Below, piece by piece: positions 1 through 12,514 of a stretch of DNA of 64,000 nucleotides. Where the stretch lies: positions 51,377,317 through 51,441,316 of the forward strand of contig CM067354.1 of assembly GCA_034190875.2 (NCBI GenBank). The letters run 5' to 3'. This DNA is from Urechis unicinctus (Eukaryota; Annelida; Polychaeta; Xenopneusta; Urechidae). The notes under the pieces were generated by a model. The model was given only the letters and a program-made list of their open reading frames with translations, made no database searches and had not been told where the DNA came from. Both the position numbers and the translations under genes were made by a program. Position 1 is the first letter of the stretch. The number at the start of each line of letters is the position of its first letter.

Positions 1-92
1 TCTCCGGGATGCACGTTTGTCACAACGTGTCTGAAGCGCGGATAAACCATACACAGTGAGTGCTTATTTAGCTGAACTGGGGGAGACTGGCG

Positions 93-1242
93 ATGGATTT
101 CATTCACTACACGCTGTTTGCCTGCTGTACATTAGTGTCAATTGGAATCTTTGGGGAGCAATGTCCGATGCTGTGTCAATGCAAGAAAGGAGATACGCCG
201 TACATAACAGTCGTGTGTAAAGAAGAAAACACTCGTTTTAAAGATATTCCTCGATTCCCGAAATCAACAGCTATAATCATATTTAAGCAGGTGGAAGTCG
301 TATCACAGCAAAGTCAGGCATTTTCTGTATATAAACAAATGCGCACCTTGCATTTAAGTTTAAAGTCACTTCAAACGTGGTCGGAGGCAGCACTTGATGA
401 TTTGCATCTTCTCAAAGATTTAAATGTGAAAATAACAACATACTCAGGGAAGCCAGTGACACGAGGATACTTCCGGCATCTCACCAGCCTCCGCACTCTG
501 TCCTTGACCTTAAGCTTAACAACCATACCGGATGCAATATGTGATCTGACAAATATAGAAGCTTTGTATCTTTTGCACAATGGATTAACTCACATCAAAT
601 TTCCAGATTGTTTTCAAAATTTGCACAAACTTAGTAGATTATTTCTCAGTGATAATGAAATTACTTCAATAAATGCACTGGATTTTGTTAACTTAGCAAG
701 TCAAGCACTATCGATGTTAGTGATGGACAGCAACGCTTTAAGGAATATATCCTCAACCTCACTTTCAGTTCTCAGCAACCTTAAAGTCTTATCGTTGTCG
801 CAAAATAAACTACAAAAGGCCGATTTCATATCAACATTACCCAATTTAGCGCAACTAACTATTGCTAGCAATCGGCTAACGGACATGTCATGGCTCCATG
901 CGAGTTCTACTCTACAATTTCTACAACTGGAGAAAAATGTTCACCTTGATGTAAACTTCTCTGGTGCGTCAAACTGGTGTAAAGCATCTGCTTTCACTCG
1001 ATATATCCGGTGTTCCATTATATCAACTCAACAGCACTTTGGTTTTNNNNNNNNNNNNNNNNNNNNNNNNNNNNNNNNNNNNNNNNNNNNNNNNNNNNNN
1101 NNNNNNNNNNNNNNNNNNNNNNNNNNNNNNNNNNNNNNNNNNNNNNGCTTCATTAACATTCGCTGGAATTTTCAAAAAGGATCTAGCACTGCTACAATTG
1201 CTCGACTCCTGGAATTTGCTGACTTTAAGTTCACTTTTATAA
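93..1242 (+). CDS. Leucine-rich-repeat receptor-like protein, N-terminal part, frame-disrupted
   Basis: Probably the extracellular part of a Toll-like or other LRR receptor. The ATG at 93 sits in a good context (GGCGATGG) and is preceded by an in-frame TAG at 69-71, which supports this start. Residues 1-22 form a hydrophobic signal peptide. Cysteines 24, 28, 30 and 42 look like an LRR N-terminal cap. From about residue 82 to 290 there are seven to nine LRRs, for example LYLLHNGLTHI and LFLSDNEITSI. Near 960 the LRR signal moves to another frame, starting at 964, where LLSLDISGVPLYQLNS is a good LRR; a one-base indel just upstream would explain this. A 100-N gap (1047-1146) follows. After it, the same second frame reads to a TAA at 1240-1242 with only weak LRR character. 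No LRR C-terminal cap, transmembrane helix or TIR domain is visible. It may be a pseudogene, an assembly error, or a gene whose remainder lies in the gap. Confidence 0.75.
1047..1146. other. Assembly gap (100 N)
   Basis: Exactly 100 N, the usual placeholder for a gap of unknown size. It interrupts the LRR gene, so the reading frame and sequence across it are not informative. Confidence 0.99.
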
Positions 1243-1944
1243 AGAGGGCCTCTTCAATAAGCTAATGAGATATGTCAAGTTGTCAGATTGCTTCATGGAA
1301 TAAGTTTGTAATCGTACCTCGATTGCCAGGCGTAAGTGGAACAAAACGTTTACTTTTTACAGTGGCTAAAAATATTTGATACATGGTAATTTTATGTAAT
1401 ATGTTGCAATGAAAAAGCACGGAATTACGCTGATTACTTTGTTAATAATATCGTGTAATTAAAGCGGGGAATAGCCTCTCAGTTAAATCATCTTATTTGT
1501 AATTTAAAAATTACTGCATTATCTCGTGAATTTTATAATGAAGTGACTATACAATATATGTTGCTTCTTCAAATAACTTTGTTCACATTCGATGTTTGTA
1601 TTCTCTCCATAGAAATTGCTTAAGTTCAAACATATAACAAGCCGCAGGCTGTAATGGAATGACAATGGCTGAACTTTGTGGTATTAAACGCTGACAGTAT
1701 CCGCCTAAGAAAAACTCTAAAATGATGCTAATCACCAATTACAGAGAATGCTTGACAAACCCATCGGGCAGCAGGAACGGTGCAGCAACGCACATTTACA
1801 GCCCCACTTCTCTACTCACTGTCTACGCGTCAATTTATGTTAACCAGACACAAGGTTTACGCCGTGTGATGCTGTTATGCTGATGTGTCGGAGAAAACAC
1901 ATCTAGCCGTGGCAAGCTGGCAGTTGGGCAGCAACTACAACATA

Positions 1945-1947
<3 letters not shown>
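1243..1947. other. Gene-free stretch downstream of the LRR gene
   Basis: AT-rich sequence with no recognisable coding similarity, no clear splice-bounded exon and no repeat relation to other parts of the window that I could see. Confidence 0.5.
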
Positions 1948-2011
<64 letters not shown>

Positions 2012-2045
2012 CTCTCGCACTCTCCCTTTTTCTCTCTTTCTCTCT
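1948..2045. repeat. (CT)n microsatellite
   Basis: A pure CT run of about 30 units (1948-2007) is followed by an imperfect CT/TTTC-rich tail to about 2045. It generates long artificial Ser-Leu and Arg-Glu open frames on the two strands, which are not genes. Confidence 0.98.
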
Positions 2046-5000
2046 ATCTTGTTCTTTGTCTCTACCTCTATCGCAAGCTATTTTAGTACTCGCATCCCGA
2101 AATCTTACTCTAGCCGCACACCGTTTCTGAGCACACTGCTTCTACTGATGTCACTGCTTCTATACAAATCATACATGCATTTTGAAAGAACAGCAAACTG
2201 CGGTTCTCATTACATTAAATGGTTATATACAACTTTAAACTTGACTAATTATTTGCATTTACTAATACAAAAGCAGTATAAATATACATAAGTATAGTGA
2301 ATTGCATTCTTTAAGCTGATAAAGAGCACGCAAACAACGAGTACATATGTGGTCATCGTTTCAGCTGAGAAAAAAGAGCGCGATATGTTTTACTGTAACC
2401 AAAAAAGTTCCACAGCCAAGCCCAGTGTTTTTCAGCTTAAGTGCACTGTTTGTAATCATTCCAATTGATTAATTTACCGACCTCGTTTGCAAATATGAGT
2501 ACGTGGCTAGAAACCAAAGTGAGTCACTAAACTTCACACAGGTGTTCTCATCTTGTCTCAAAGTGCGACACTAAGAATTTCGGACTATCGTTTCCTCCGT
2601 TTAGTGCAAATCACTACATATTATAATGCGCCCCCGATGTGTAATGCAGTCCATAGAAAACGCTAAAAAAGTTAATGCGGAAAGTCTCTGAATGGCTTAC
2701 TTTGGATATCTGATGTCACGCCGCGTCTAGATACATACGATGATTTTGTAATTAAAACCAACTATTTGGCGTTAGATGGAACTTTTTGCACAAAAGACAG
2801 CAGCTTTACCTGGGCATTCACTAATTCTGCCCTTAATAATATTACATCCTAAAAATGTATGATTATTCATTGATTGAAGTAAATTGGAAATGCATGAAAA
2901 TGCAGATTTATCAGTCTCACCGAAGATAAAACTTGACATATTGTGAAGAGTGGCATTTGATAAAACTTCTACAGCATAATGTCTTGTGCCGCAATTGTTT
3001 GGCTGTGTTGCGGTCCTTGGCCCAATATAGATATTTTTGATAACTAACGCACGCTACTCTGGAAAATAACTCTTTATTGAAATGAAAGTTAAGGTTTGGC
3101 ATTCACAAAAGAATTGGAATCATATCCATCATAATGCAGATTTATTATTAAGAGAAAGATAGTGAAAAAATCTGATGCTGTTGCTTTTCCTTTGGGTTCT
3201 GCTTAATTTGGCTTCAGTGCATTACTGGCTCTTGTCACTTCATATGAACATGATGCAGTGGTGTCTTTGTTTCCCAAACTTGTACTTTCACATCGGGGTA
3301 AAGCTCGTTGACCTCATGATTGAATTACTCGAAATGCTGCACATCTCGTTGGGTATTTATCCCAATTGTAGTACAGATGATGAAAGATGATCATAACAAT
3401 TGGAATACCATCATACGTCGACGGTGACTGCATTATTTAATGTTTTTAATAATAGTAATGAGTTCGCTATAAAAGTTTATAACCCTTTCAAAACCAAAAA
3501 GGCCTGGAAGTTACGTTTTGCAAACGCCCTTGAACGTATGGAAATGGTTGCTGTCACATATAGGCTTTACTATTTCTTGTACTACAGTTTGGTAAATTTA
3601 AAGAGGCAAATAATGCATGCAAAACTATCCTTATCAGTCGCCTTTAAGGAAACACTCACCAAAATGGGACCATACATTCATCCTAAGCCGTAACAAAAAA
3701 GTGGTTTGGAAGAATTGCGAATGGTATTAAGTTTCAATCAATTCAGGGCATCTTAATGTGATTCAGCAGTTTGACATCTAGCAATAGTCGTTTGGGACAT
3801 ACTTATACATTGTAAGCAGCGACGCAACCCACATTAAGTCACTCATCCGCTGCTTATCTACTTACATACTAAATGGCTTTCAATAATCCGTGAATCTGCT
3901 GCATCAGCAGAAGTTTGCAAGCTATATCACGTTGAGTACATAAGACATAAAGCTTAGTCAGGACACACTAAGCATAACCACAGTAATATCAAAAGGTTCA
4001 ATTGATTTACAAGGGCACTGTGTTGAGATTGAATAGCCCATTTGTATGCAAGAGGCGGTGTGCATTCGATCCGTTTTGACTAAAATTTAAGTCTTAAATA
4101 GCGATGTAAAACTCCGCTTAACTGCAACTGAAGGCCATAAAATACAAACATGATACACTGCAAAGCTGATTTAATATAACTTTCTTATGCTCACTCCCAT
4201 AGAGTATATAAGAGTAGAATATTGTTGTGCAGGTGAGATACTTAGCACGATGGAATTGTGAAGCAAAAGTATTCGTCAGGGAATAAAAGATGGCACGAAT
4301 TAAATAAAATATGTTTGCGTTTATATACCTCTAAGTGGCATGTTGCAGTTTAGTCCGTTTCCAGCAGTTGATATCGATAGAAGCGAGTATAATCCGTTTA
4401 ATTGAAATAAACACATGTTTCGGAGAGAATATAACCGGTGAATTCGGTAAACGTGTGACGGCCGAATGGGCAACCAAGTGACCATAACAAACAAAAGTGG
4501 GATCTTGATGGCATGTAATCAAGGTACAAGCACAATATATGTTAGACCGTATGAATTCAATCACGATTTTCCATAAATTTGTCTGGGGCAGCCGAGATTA
4601 TGTGCAAAAAGGCACAAATGTAATTAGCCCATTGTTTTGCGTGGATATTTCCTGTACAACTACAAAACATATGAAGGGATATCGTCGATGCCACGGATTC
4701 TTATAATATTCAACCGGAAAATATGGCTAAAAGAAATACTTAGCGTGCCTGGATTACTAACATGGTTACCTGAATTGACCCTTTAAAGAAATAAAAGGAC
4801 AGCCAAGAGAGCCCCAATCTTAATATCCCCGTGGCCTGAATTCCGTATATCTCCTTTGATGTAATGTAGCAGTACCGGCACATGCCACACCTCATCTATA
4901 TGAGCTCGGTTAGAGGCCATGTGTTATAATGGTCTGAATGAATCGGCTCTGTTTTCTTAGTCGCCATTATAAGAATAAAATTGTTAATTCTGGCGATAAT

Positions 5001-5375
5001 GTGAGATGCTGTTATGCTGTTAAATTGTACATTGTTGACGTGCGTGGGTGAAAAGCGATTATGATTCTTCTCATTATGTACGCACGAAAAGGGGAATAGG
5101 CTTCCAGTTTACATATTAGATTAACGTCATAAATATATGCAAACATATCTTAAACATTGTCCATTCTGTTTTATTTATTCAACCGGTGATTTGTAATTAA
5201 ATAACATACACTTGTATGTTCACATGCCCTCTGAGTAAAATGCAACAAATATGTAAACGGTTACTTCACGGTACAGTGTTCCAGAGACTTGATCAACCGT
5301 TTGATAATTTGAACTGGGACTGGCGCCCCTATATTTTTTAATAGTGTACAACGAGCAAGTAATATCACGGCCTCA
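2046..5375. other. Gene-free AT-rich stretch
   Basis: Only short open frames without recognisable domains, codon structure or splice context. No mobile element recognised. Confidence 0.5.
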
Positions 5376-5600
5376 ATGCAAACACATCAAGAGAAGGTTG
5401 CTATGCCAGCAAAGACTACAGCTGCCGTGTTGGTTCACAAAAACCGTCAGAAATATGATGATGCAGTACTTGCGTTGAATGTAACATCACCTACGTATGG
5501 GGCTAAGAGAACGTCGCCAGAAGCAAAACCAAGCCGGAATGTCACACAGGTGCCTTTCTGCAAGTTCCCTCCAAGTATTACATTAAGAATATCAGACTAA
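5376..5600 (+). CDS. Weak candidate coding exon, unknown product
   Basis: A 74-codon open frame lies in a patch visibly richer in G and C than its surroundings. The first roughly 60 residues are hydrophilic and mixed (for example KVAMPAKTTAAVLVHKNRQK), unlike the hydrophobic frames typical of AT-rich non-coding DNA here. A CAG/GTGCCT step near 5550 could be a splice donor. I do not recognise the protein and see no partner exon, so it may be chance. Confidence 0.15.
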   Translation: MQTHQEKVAMPAKTTAAVLVHKNRQKYDDAVLALNVTSPTYGAKRTSPEAKPSRNVTQVPFCKFPPSITLRISD

Positions 5601-6256
5601 TTTTATAAGCCGCAGTATACATATACAATTCCTCTATTATGTGCTGCAAATCATTCGGCTCATCGAATGGGATTTTCGCTGGTTTAGTCGTCACATAAGA
5701 TTTCATGAACTTTTACATTAATGAAGTACGTGAGCTCAGCCTATCCCGATCTGTCCACCTTGTTGATTCGGTGCATAAGCTCTTTCAGGTGTAATTTCAT
5801 TAAACGGGATATTGTATTGAATAGTAATAGCATATAGTCACCAGTCGGCCAATCGGCCTATTTACGTGATGTGCTTTATATATGGCGTGTAATGTGTACA
5901 AACTAGGCTCCAAACGGTAATGTTAGCCATTGATATCGAATGCTGTTCCAAGAAAAGGCATATATATAACTCCTAACCAGTATGATTCGTTTGGCTCATA
6001 ATGTGTGTAAACTGTGTTTTGTGGTGAGTTATTTTAGGTTGCAAGTGCGAAACAGCCACGATTCAATGATGGTGGCTCATTAATATGACACACGTTGTCA
6101 TTTATAAGCAGTCTCGAAAATTTTGCAGATAGCCTAGAAGTGGTAAATAGTTCACAAGTATTTATACTGGAATGGCCTTGTAATATATAGTGTACTTTCC
6201 TATAGCTACAGCTATATGTAGTCGATAACCGTGTCCCGTGTTTTTGGTCCTCTTTT

Positions 6257-6338
6257 AAGCCAACAGTAGATTAATGACTATAATGGCCCACAATAGTGGG
6301 ACATTTCCAGTCTAAAAAACACTTTATCATTATGACAT
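6257..6338 (+). repeat. Short dispersed repeat, copy 1
   Basis: Matches 6921-7002 over about 82 bp, starting AAGCCAACAGTAGATTAA and ending TCATTATGACAT, with scattered differences. No terminal repeats or target duplication were found, so the family is unknown. Confidence 0.7.
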
Positions 6339-6920
6339 GGCAAAGCGAAAACACGATACTGCGCTCAAGTTACTGCTGCTTACACGGATTGTTATATGGC
6401 GTTTGTGAATATTTTTTTGAAAAGTATTTGTGAGCAGAGGTTTGATGCGTTCACTTCTTTGAGATATCTAATGCACCATTTCACCCTTAGTGAGACGACA
6501 TACAACAACAAGAATATATAGATGAGTACAAGTAATTGAATTATTTCCTAGTCGCCGTAATTAAGTTTGTTGTTGCTAACAAAATAGAATATTGTTTGTC
6601 CAAGCCTGCTCAACGCTGAAATTGATATTGCAATTATTGATCTAAAACAAGAAATATCACTTATGATGCCAGCTGTACATTACAATATTGACAGAAAACG
6701 ATTAAAACATAAGACGTGTCATTTAATTATTCAGTTTACATCATAAAATATACTCCAGTGACAAATATATTTTAAATGCATACAAGTATCGTCAAAAGTG
6801 CAACGATTTATAGATTTTAATCCAATATAGATATAACAGCGATCACAACGCTCAGGCTATTTCGTTTTCAGACCACTCCAGTATCTGTTACATTTAATGT
6901 TTTGAAACACTTTATCTTGC

Positions 6921-7002
6921 AAGCCAACAGTAGATTAACGACCATAATGGCCCACTATTGGGTGACACCTCCAGTCATGCAACCGCTTCATCATTATGAC
7001 AT
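6921..7002 (+). repeat. Short dispersed repeat, copy 2
   Basis: Second copy of the 82-bp repeat at 6257-6338, in the same orientation and 664 bp downstream. The differences are scattered, suggesting an old duplication. Confidence 0.7.
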
Positions 7003-8835
7003 TGTATTATTAAGAAAAACACATTGAAACTTTATAAGCGTTCTGCATCATCATTTATTTGTAATATATTTTCTTCTGAGTAGTGTGTTATCATCTTGCG
7101 GTGTCTAACTTTCTCTCGGATATCCCTTGAAACGAATATATTTAATCGCGTAAGACCAATGCATGTCACACTGTCATGGCCTACAATTGCAGCATTATGT
7201 ATTCCTGTTATGATATCCACGCATGCAACCTAGCAACGGAAACTTATTCATTTTCTATACACTCTCGAAAGGCTCTTTATTACAACAATCTACCGCCATA
7301 TTGTCATATAGTGTTCCCCTCTCCACATCAATATTTCTAGAACGAGAATATCTACCCGCTTCAACAGTGCAAATGTGCATAGCTGCATCACACAGCACGT
7401 GGAAGGTTCCGTCGAGCCATTAGCATTGCAGCTTATGTCTCAACCATTCGTTATCATATAACGACGATGCATAACCATACCAGCGACATTAAGTATCAAA
7501 CGTTATTTGACTTTTCAGAACCAGATGCAAATAAGTAGCTCTTAAGGGATCAAATGTCCGATCCCATGTGTGCTATAAATTTGTCAGTGTGTCAATTACC
7601 GGTAATGGGTATTATTTAGAACACTTCACCATAATCTTTCACAATGTGCGGAATATTCCGCCCTTTCATGATTCACATAAGCATTTCTTTCGTATTTGGT
7701 GTTGCTAATACAATTGCATTGTACGTAATAACCACAGTACCTGCCGCTCCACTAAACGAAAATATACTTATGTTTGGAATGAAGCAACCATATGCATTAT
7801 TGTTTTATCGCCAAACTATCAATCGATTCTCATGTATTGTTCATGTCCTGCTCATAAACACTCTTTGGTGCTGTGTCCCATCGATCATAATTTTATCATG
7901 CACAAATATGCACAAATATGCAACATTTCAAGGGTATTTCTTGGCTATCACTGAATTGAAAAATGTTTTCGAACCTCACCTCACACTAATCATGAAGCTA
8001 CTTCACTTTGTATTTATCAAGTGCATTTATACTTGAGTGGTATCGTTTTTTGTCGACAGATTACATTTGCTAGTCACTAATATTTGCCATGAAAACAATT
8101 CTTATTGTCATAAAATATGCCTGATTGTTAATAAGGGTCGCCTCCAAATTGAGCATCATGAGTACGCACTCTGTGATGGGACCATCATATATGACCTTAA
8201 GCATTATTATCCCCTTATGATAGGATTATGCGACGAGCCAAATTTGCAGAAATATTTGACTTCGGACTCACTATTGTGCCGATAAAATCTCTTTTACTCC
8301 GCTTGAATGTTATAACTATGTATACATTGATCTACAAGCAATTTGATGAGGAAACAAAATGACAACATTGTCATTATTTAAACGAAATCAAAATATATTT
8401 TAAGCATGAAAACAAGAACATATAACTTACGGTAAGTCATTTACATATTGATTACAACATCACATCAGAGAACGCAAATATAAATTACCTTATTTCACTT
8501 AATGAATTCTATAATATTCCGACAGAAAATAATTCATGCAGCATATCCTGAATTTAAATCATTGCTAAAATAAGCATAGTACGGAATAGTGAATAATGTT
8601 TAGTGCAAAACCGTTACTACAAACCAAAGCTAAAGATGTTAGCATTCAAAACGAGAAATGCTACTGACGTTGACAGCGATTTACTTGAACGTCATACAAA
8701 AAGCAACCGAGCAAGTGTACAGACGGTGGTGCTAGGTAGTTATAACGCAGGTCATGAGTGCGCAACGTGCAATATAATTTCCTGGCATAGACAAGAATAT
8801 TTATATATGGTAATTTACATATACATATGCGTGTA

Positions 8836-8836
8836 C

Positions 8837-8867
<31 letters not shown>

Positions 8868-8872
8868 TATAT

Positions 8873-8943
<71 letters not shown>

Positions 8944-9039
8944 TATATGTATATATATATATGTATATATATAAATATCTGTATATTTATCTATTTATTT
9001 ATATATATGTATATATATATGTATATATATATATATGTC

Positions 9040-9079
<40 letters not shown>

Positions 9080-9430
9080 AATGTGTGTGTATATGTATAT
9101 ATACGTACATATAAGAGCATTGATACCTATTAATAATCAAATGTTTATATTTAAAGCTATTAATATAATCATTTGTTTATAAATTGCATATATATAACCA
9201 TATATTTGTGTGTGCGTGTGTGTGAGTTGGTACGTATGTGCGATTGTGAGTGATTGTGTGTGATTGTGTGTGTATGTGTTTTGTTTGGTGTTGTATATAT
9301 AAATATATTCTTATATATGTATATTTAAATATTCTTAAAATTCACATATATTTTTAAATTTACATACCTATATATATGTATACATATATATATTTATATA
9401 TTATTATTAACATAAACATATACATGCACA

Positions 9431-9468
<38 letters not shown>

Positions 9469-9496
9469 TCATATATATGTATATATATATGTATAA

Positions 9497-9530
<34 letters not shown>
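8836..9530. repeat. TA/TG microsatellite complex
   Basis: A long TA run with TG interruptions (8836-9063) passes into TG (9064-9080), followed by TG-rich DNA and a second TA run (about 9429-9530). Such arrays produce Tyr-Ile open frames that are not genes. Confidence 0.95.
9064..9270 (+). repeat. Microsatellite-flanked tandem duplication, copy 1
   Basis: A segment with TG repeats, then ATTAATAATCAAATGTTTAT, then TG repeats and GAGTTGGTACGTATGTG, recurs 482 bp downstream (9129 aligns to 9611). The copies differ by scattered substitutions. Confidence 0.75.
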
Positions 9531-9533
<3 letters not shown>

Positions 9534-9539
9534 CGTGTT

Positions 9540-9750
9540 TGTGTGTGTGTTTGTGTGTGAAAATGTGTTTAAATGTGTATATATACGGACATATAAAACC
9601 ATCGATACATATTAATAAACAAATATTTATATCTATGTCTATTAATATAATCATTTTTTCATAATTGCATATATATAAGTTTATAATTGTGTGTGCGTGT
9701 GTGAGTTGGTACGTATGTGTGTATGTGTGTGTGCGCGTGTGTGCATGTGT
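9540..9750 (+). repeat. Microsatellite-flanked tandem duplication, copy 2
   Basis: Copy of 9064-9270: the same alternation of TG repeat, ATTAATAAAC core, TATATATAAG and GAGTTGGTACGTATGTG. It is part of a roughly 480-bp head-to-tail duplication that includes the TA arrays. Confidence 0.75.
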
Positions 9751-9769
9751 ATGTGTGTGTGTTCTTAAA

Positions 9770-11033
9770 TGTTTAAACTGCTACATATGGGCTGCTTTTG
9801 GAAACATTGTATTGGAATAATCATCGATCAATTTTTTTGCAATATTTTGCCTTATATATTTCGGATTATATCAGATGCCTCTTCCCATTACAACTGACCT
9901 GCTTTTTGCCAATATGATGGGCGGTATCTCACATGCGCCATGAATAAGTCACTGTCAATTATTTGCGCCTTTTCCTAGTCCTACCATGGTCGGAAACACA
10001 GGAAAGTAGTTAAATACCCGTAGCTGACACAATACAAGTATTTACGTCCTTATGAGTACATAACATTCCCTATACAAGCTATGTAATGCTCATGATAGAT
10101 ATAACACGTTAATCAATGTAATATCTCACAATCGCATAGGTCAATCTAGTAGGTTGTTACGCAAAGCAATTGTTGCAAAAATCGGACTGATAGCATGGCA
10201 GTAGCAGAATTATTCTAGGGCATTTTCTGACAAGCAATATATGAATGGAGTGAGTTTGAGATTAATGTGCGATCTCGTAAAACGCAGACGTTTATTTGCT
10301 CCGAATAGCTTTTACCCAAGTAACAACTCGGCTGAAACGCATTCATTTAATTATAATCTTGGGTCTGGTATCAATCAGAATTTTTTTGCAACAGCTTGTA
10401 AATGATTGCAGAATGCTACATTACGTGATGGCTTGCCGTCAATGTTGTGTCTCATATGAGCAGGCAGTCAATAATAATGAAATGTCATATGCTTGAATAC
10501 TAAATTGCACTCTCATGGCTGTATCCAATGATTCTCAACAAAGACAGCTCCACAGTCCCCACACACGAACAAACGTTGGCCGAGGACTAAGCACCGGATT
10601 AACCGTATGTCATTATAATTTTACACTGACAAAGCAACCGAGGAAAGCACGCACGTTGCAGTACTTTGCTAGAAAAATATTAATCACTCCGAAAGATACC
10701 AGGTATTCCTCGTATAATACATGTTTTACTGAGTTTCTTCAAAAGCAGTATACATTTTGCTTTGGTTTGGCAAACAATAATCACGAAAATCCTACTATTG
10801 GTAAAGCCATGACATTAACATTTTAGACGAGAATTATCTATTTATTTTTCACTCAATAGTAAAGGTATAAACCAATGTGACATCATGCCTTAAATTATGA
10901 CGCTGTTGATATTTACAGCTCCTTTATGGTACGTAGTTAACCCCTTAACAAAGGGAACTTGCACTTCATATGATAAACAGCTCATTTTAATTAAATAATT
11001 GGTTTCACTTTCTGGTACAAAACGAAAGTAACA
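9770..11033. other. Gene-free stretch
   Basis: Two short open frames (10296-10496 and 10515-10826) have no recognised similarity. The second is somewhat richer in polar residues than average but has no splice or domain support. Confidence 0.45.
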
Positions 11034-11231
11034 ATGCAGGGTGTTTATCTGTCCTTTATACTATTCATATCGTCACTTGTGTACATCGCCGAGCCAATCA
11101 ATCGTACTTGGTTACTTGTATTTATTTGTGGAGCAGCCTCGCGCGCTCCCAATATAGATGTACTTTACAAACTGCAGCAAACGGGCATGAAAACACAGCT
11201 TCTGCCAGCACATCAATTGTGCGGTTTATGA
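11034..11231 (+). CDS. Weak candidate first exon with signal peptide
   Basis: A 65-codon frame starting MQGVYLSFILFISSLVYIAE looks like a signal peptide followed by a mixed sequence ending in MKTQLLPAHQLC. Base composition is more coding-like than in the flanks, and GCG/GTTTAT at the end could be a donor. It lies about 1.3 kb upstream of the first recognised iGluR-like exon on the same strand, so it might be that gene's 5' exon. Nothing in the sequence proves this, and the gap at 11789-11888 hides part of the interval. Confidence 0.2.
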   Translation: MQGVYLSFILFISSLVYIAEPINRTWLLVFICGAASRAPNIDVLYKLQQTGMKTQLLPAHQLCGL

Positions 11232-11788
11232 CAGCAACAAATAACCAGCTTAATCAAAGGCCGATACCTTGTGTGCTTTGAATATGTCACTCACAGTTAT
11301 TAGCAGAACATATCGTGCTTGAAACCTCCTCCTGATCCTCCGAACATTGCGAAAACTCCCCCTAGATGATCTAATATGTGCATCTCGAATATATACTCAT
11401 ACGGTTCATTAAAGTGAGTATTTTCGTTTAATTTCCGTTCGTTGTTGTCGATTAAGTTAACATCAATGTACCTGAATTTTCAACATACGTCGCATTTTTA
11501 CCTGAATATCCATCAAATCTAGTGACGTTCTAGATATATTTGTTAACATATATTACATGGTGAGCTAGTATACCAAACATTGCAAATATGTGCTATGTAA
11601 CCTAGTTGCAATATTTCTCAAAGCAAACGTTATGAAATAGCTACGAACGTATAATGTGCAAATTACAAATATAAGATTGCTCAATAATTGCTTTTTTGCT
11701 GGAAAGACATGCAAATATGGAACACGCGCCAGGGTAAATGAATCTGTGCGCACAGCATAATGGATGTAAAACTCATTTAGCTAAATTC
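11232..11788. other. Gene-free stretch before the gap
   Basis: AT-rich sequence with no recognisable exon, although missing 5' exons of the downstream iGluR-like gene could lie here or in the gap. Confidence 0.4.
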
Positions 11789-11888
11789 NNNNNNNNNNNN
11801 NNNNNNNNNNNNNNNNNNNNNNNNNNNNNNNNNNNNNNNNNNNNNNNNNNNNNNNNNNNNNNNNNNNNNNNNNNNNNNNNNNNNNNNN
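11789..11888. other. Assembly gap (100 N)
   Basis: Exactly 100 N, a placeholder for a gap of unknown size. It lies upstream of the iGluR-like exons. Confidence 0.99.
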
Positions 11889-12177
11889 ATGCGTTATTTC
11901 TCCAGCAGACCGGTATTTCACTTCCTCCAATCAACCCATTCTTGGGGTGATATTGTATATCACCTGCTTATTTCTGTGTACGTTGGATTTACTAAGTTTG
12001 CTAATAGCTATCATGAGTGAAAGAGCTGTACGTCTGTGCAAATGGTAAACGCATCTTCATCTTATTCAACGCCTCAATATATATCTGTTTGTTGATCGAC
12101 ATCGGCGGTCTAAGAGAAATCTAATGAATTGGTTAAAATGTACCAAAAAATATGGTTTGATATAAATTTTCATAAAG

Positions 12178-12209
12178 TTTATATATATATATATAAAAAT
12201 ATATATATA

Positions 12210-12291
<82 letters not shown>

Positions 12292-12306
12292 TATATACAT
12301 ATATAA
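12178..12306. repeat. (TA)n microsatellite
   Basis: A TA run of about 125 bp with a few AAA or G interruptions, about 200 bp upstream of the first recognised iGluR-like exon. Confidence 0.97.
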
Positions 12307-12514
12307 GTATATATTTAACTATATTTTTAATGCCAGTTGATATAAGACACTGGTGCCCTTTGCAATGTTCTAATGTTTCTGTTAATTGAAACAATTACTC
12401 ATTCATCATTCGAAGGTGTCATCTGATGTGTTATCATCAATGACAGTCAAACTGTGTGAATCTCACATACAATCACCACGGCCAAAAGTTCACTTGTGCG
12501 CTTATCATGTTCAG

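Larger units (their letters stand above)
5601..8835. other. Gene-free stretch with one dispersed repeat pair
   Basis: No recognisable gene. A hydrophobic open frame of 130 codons at 7644-8036 lacks any family signature and looks like AT-rich chance. The stretch contains the repeat pair 6257-6338 and 6921-7002. Confidence 0.5.

Noticed and set aside
1835-2130. Arg-Glu and Ser-Leu repeat open frames
   Set aside because: Translation artefact of the CT microsatellite.
7644-8036. 130-codon hydrophobic open frame that could suggest a membrane protein
   Set aside because: No family motif, no splice or promoter context, and AT-rich DNA gives hydrophobic frames by chance.
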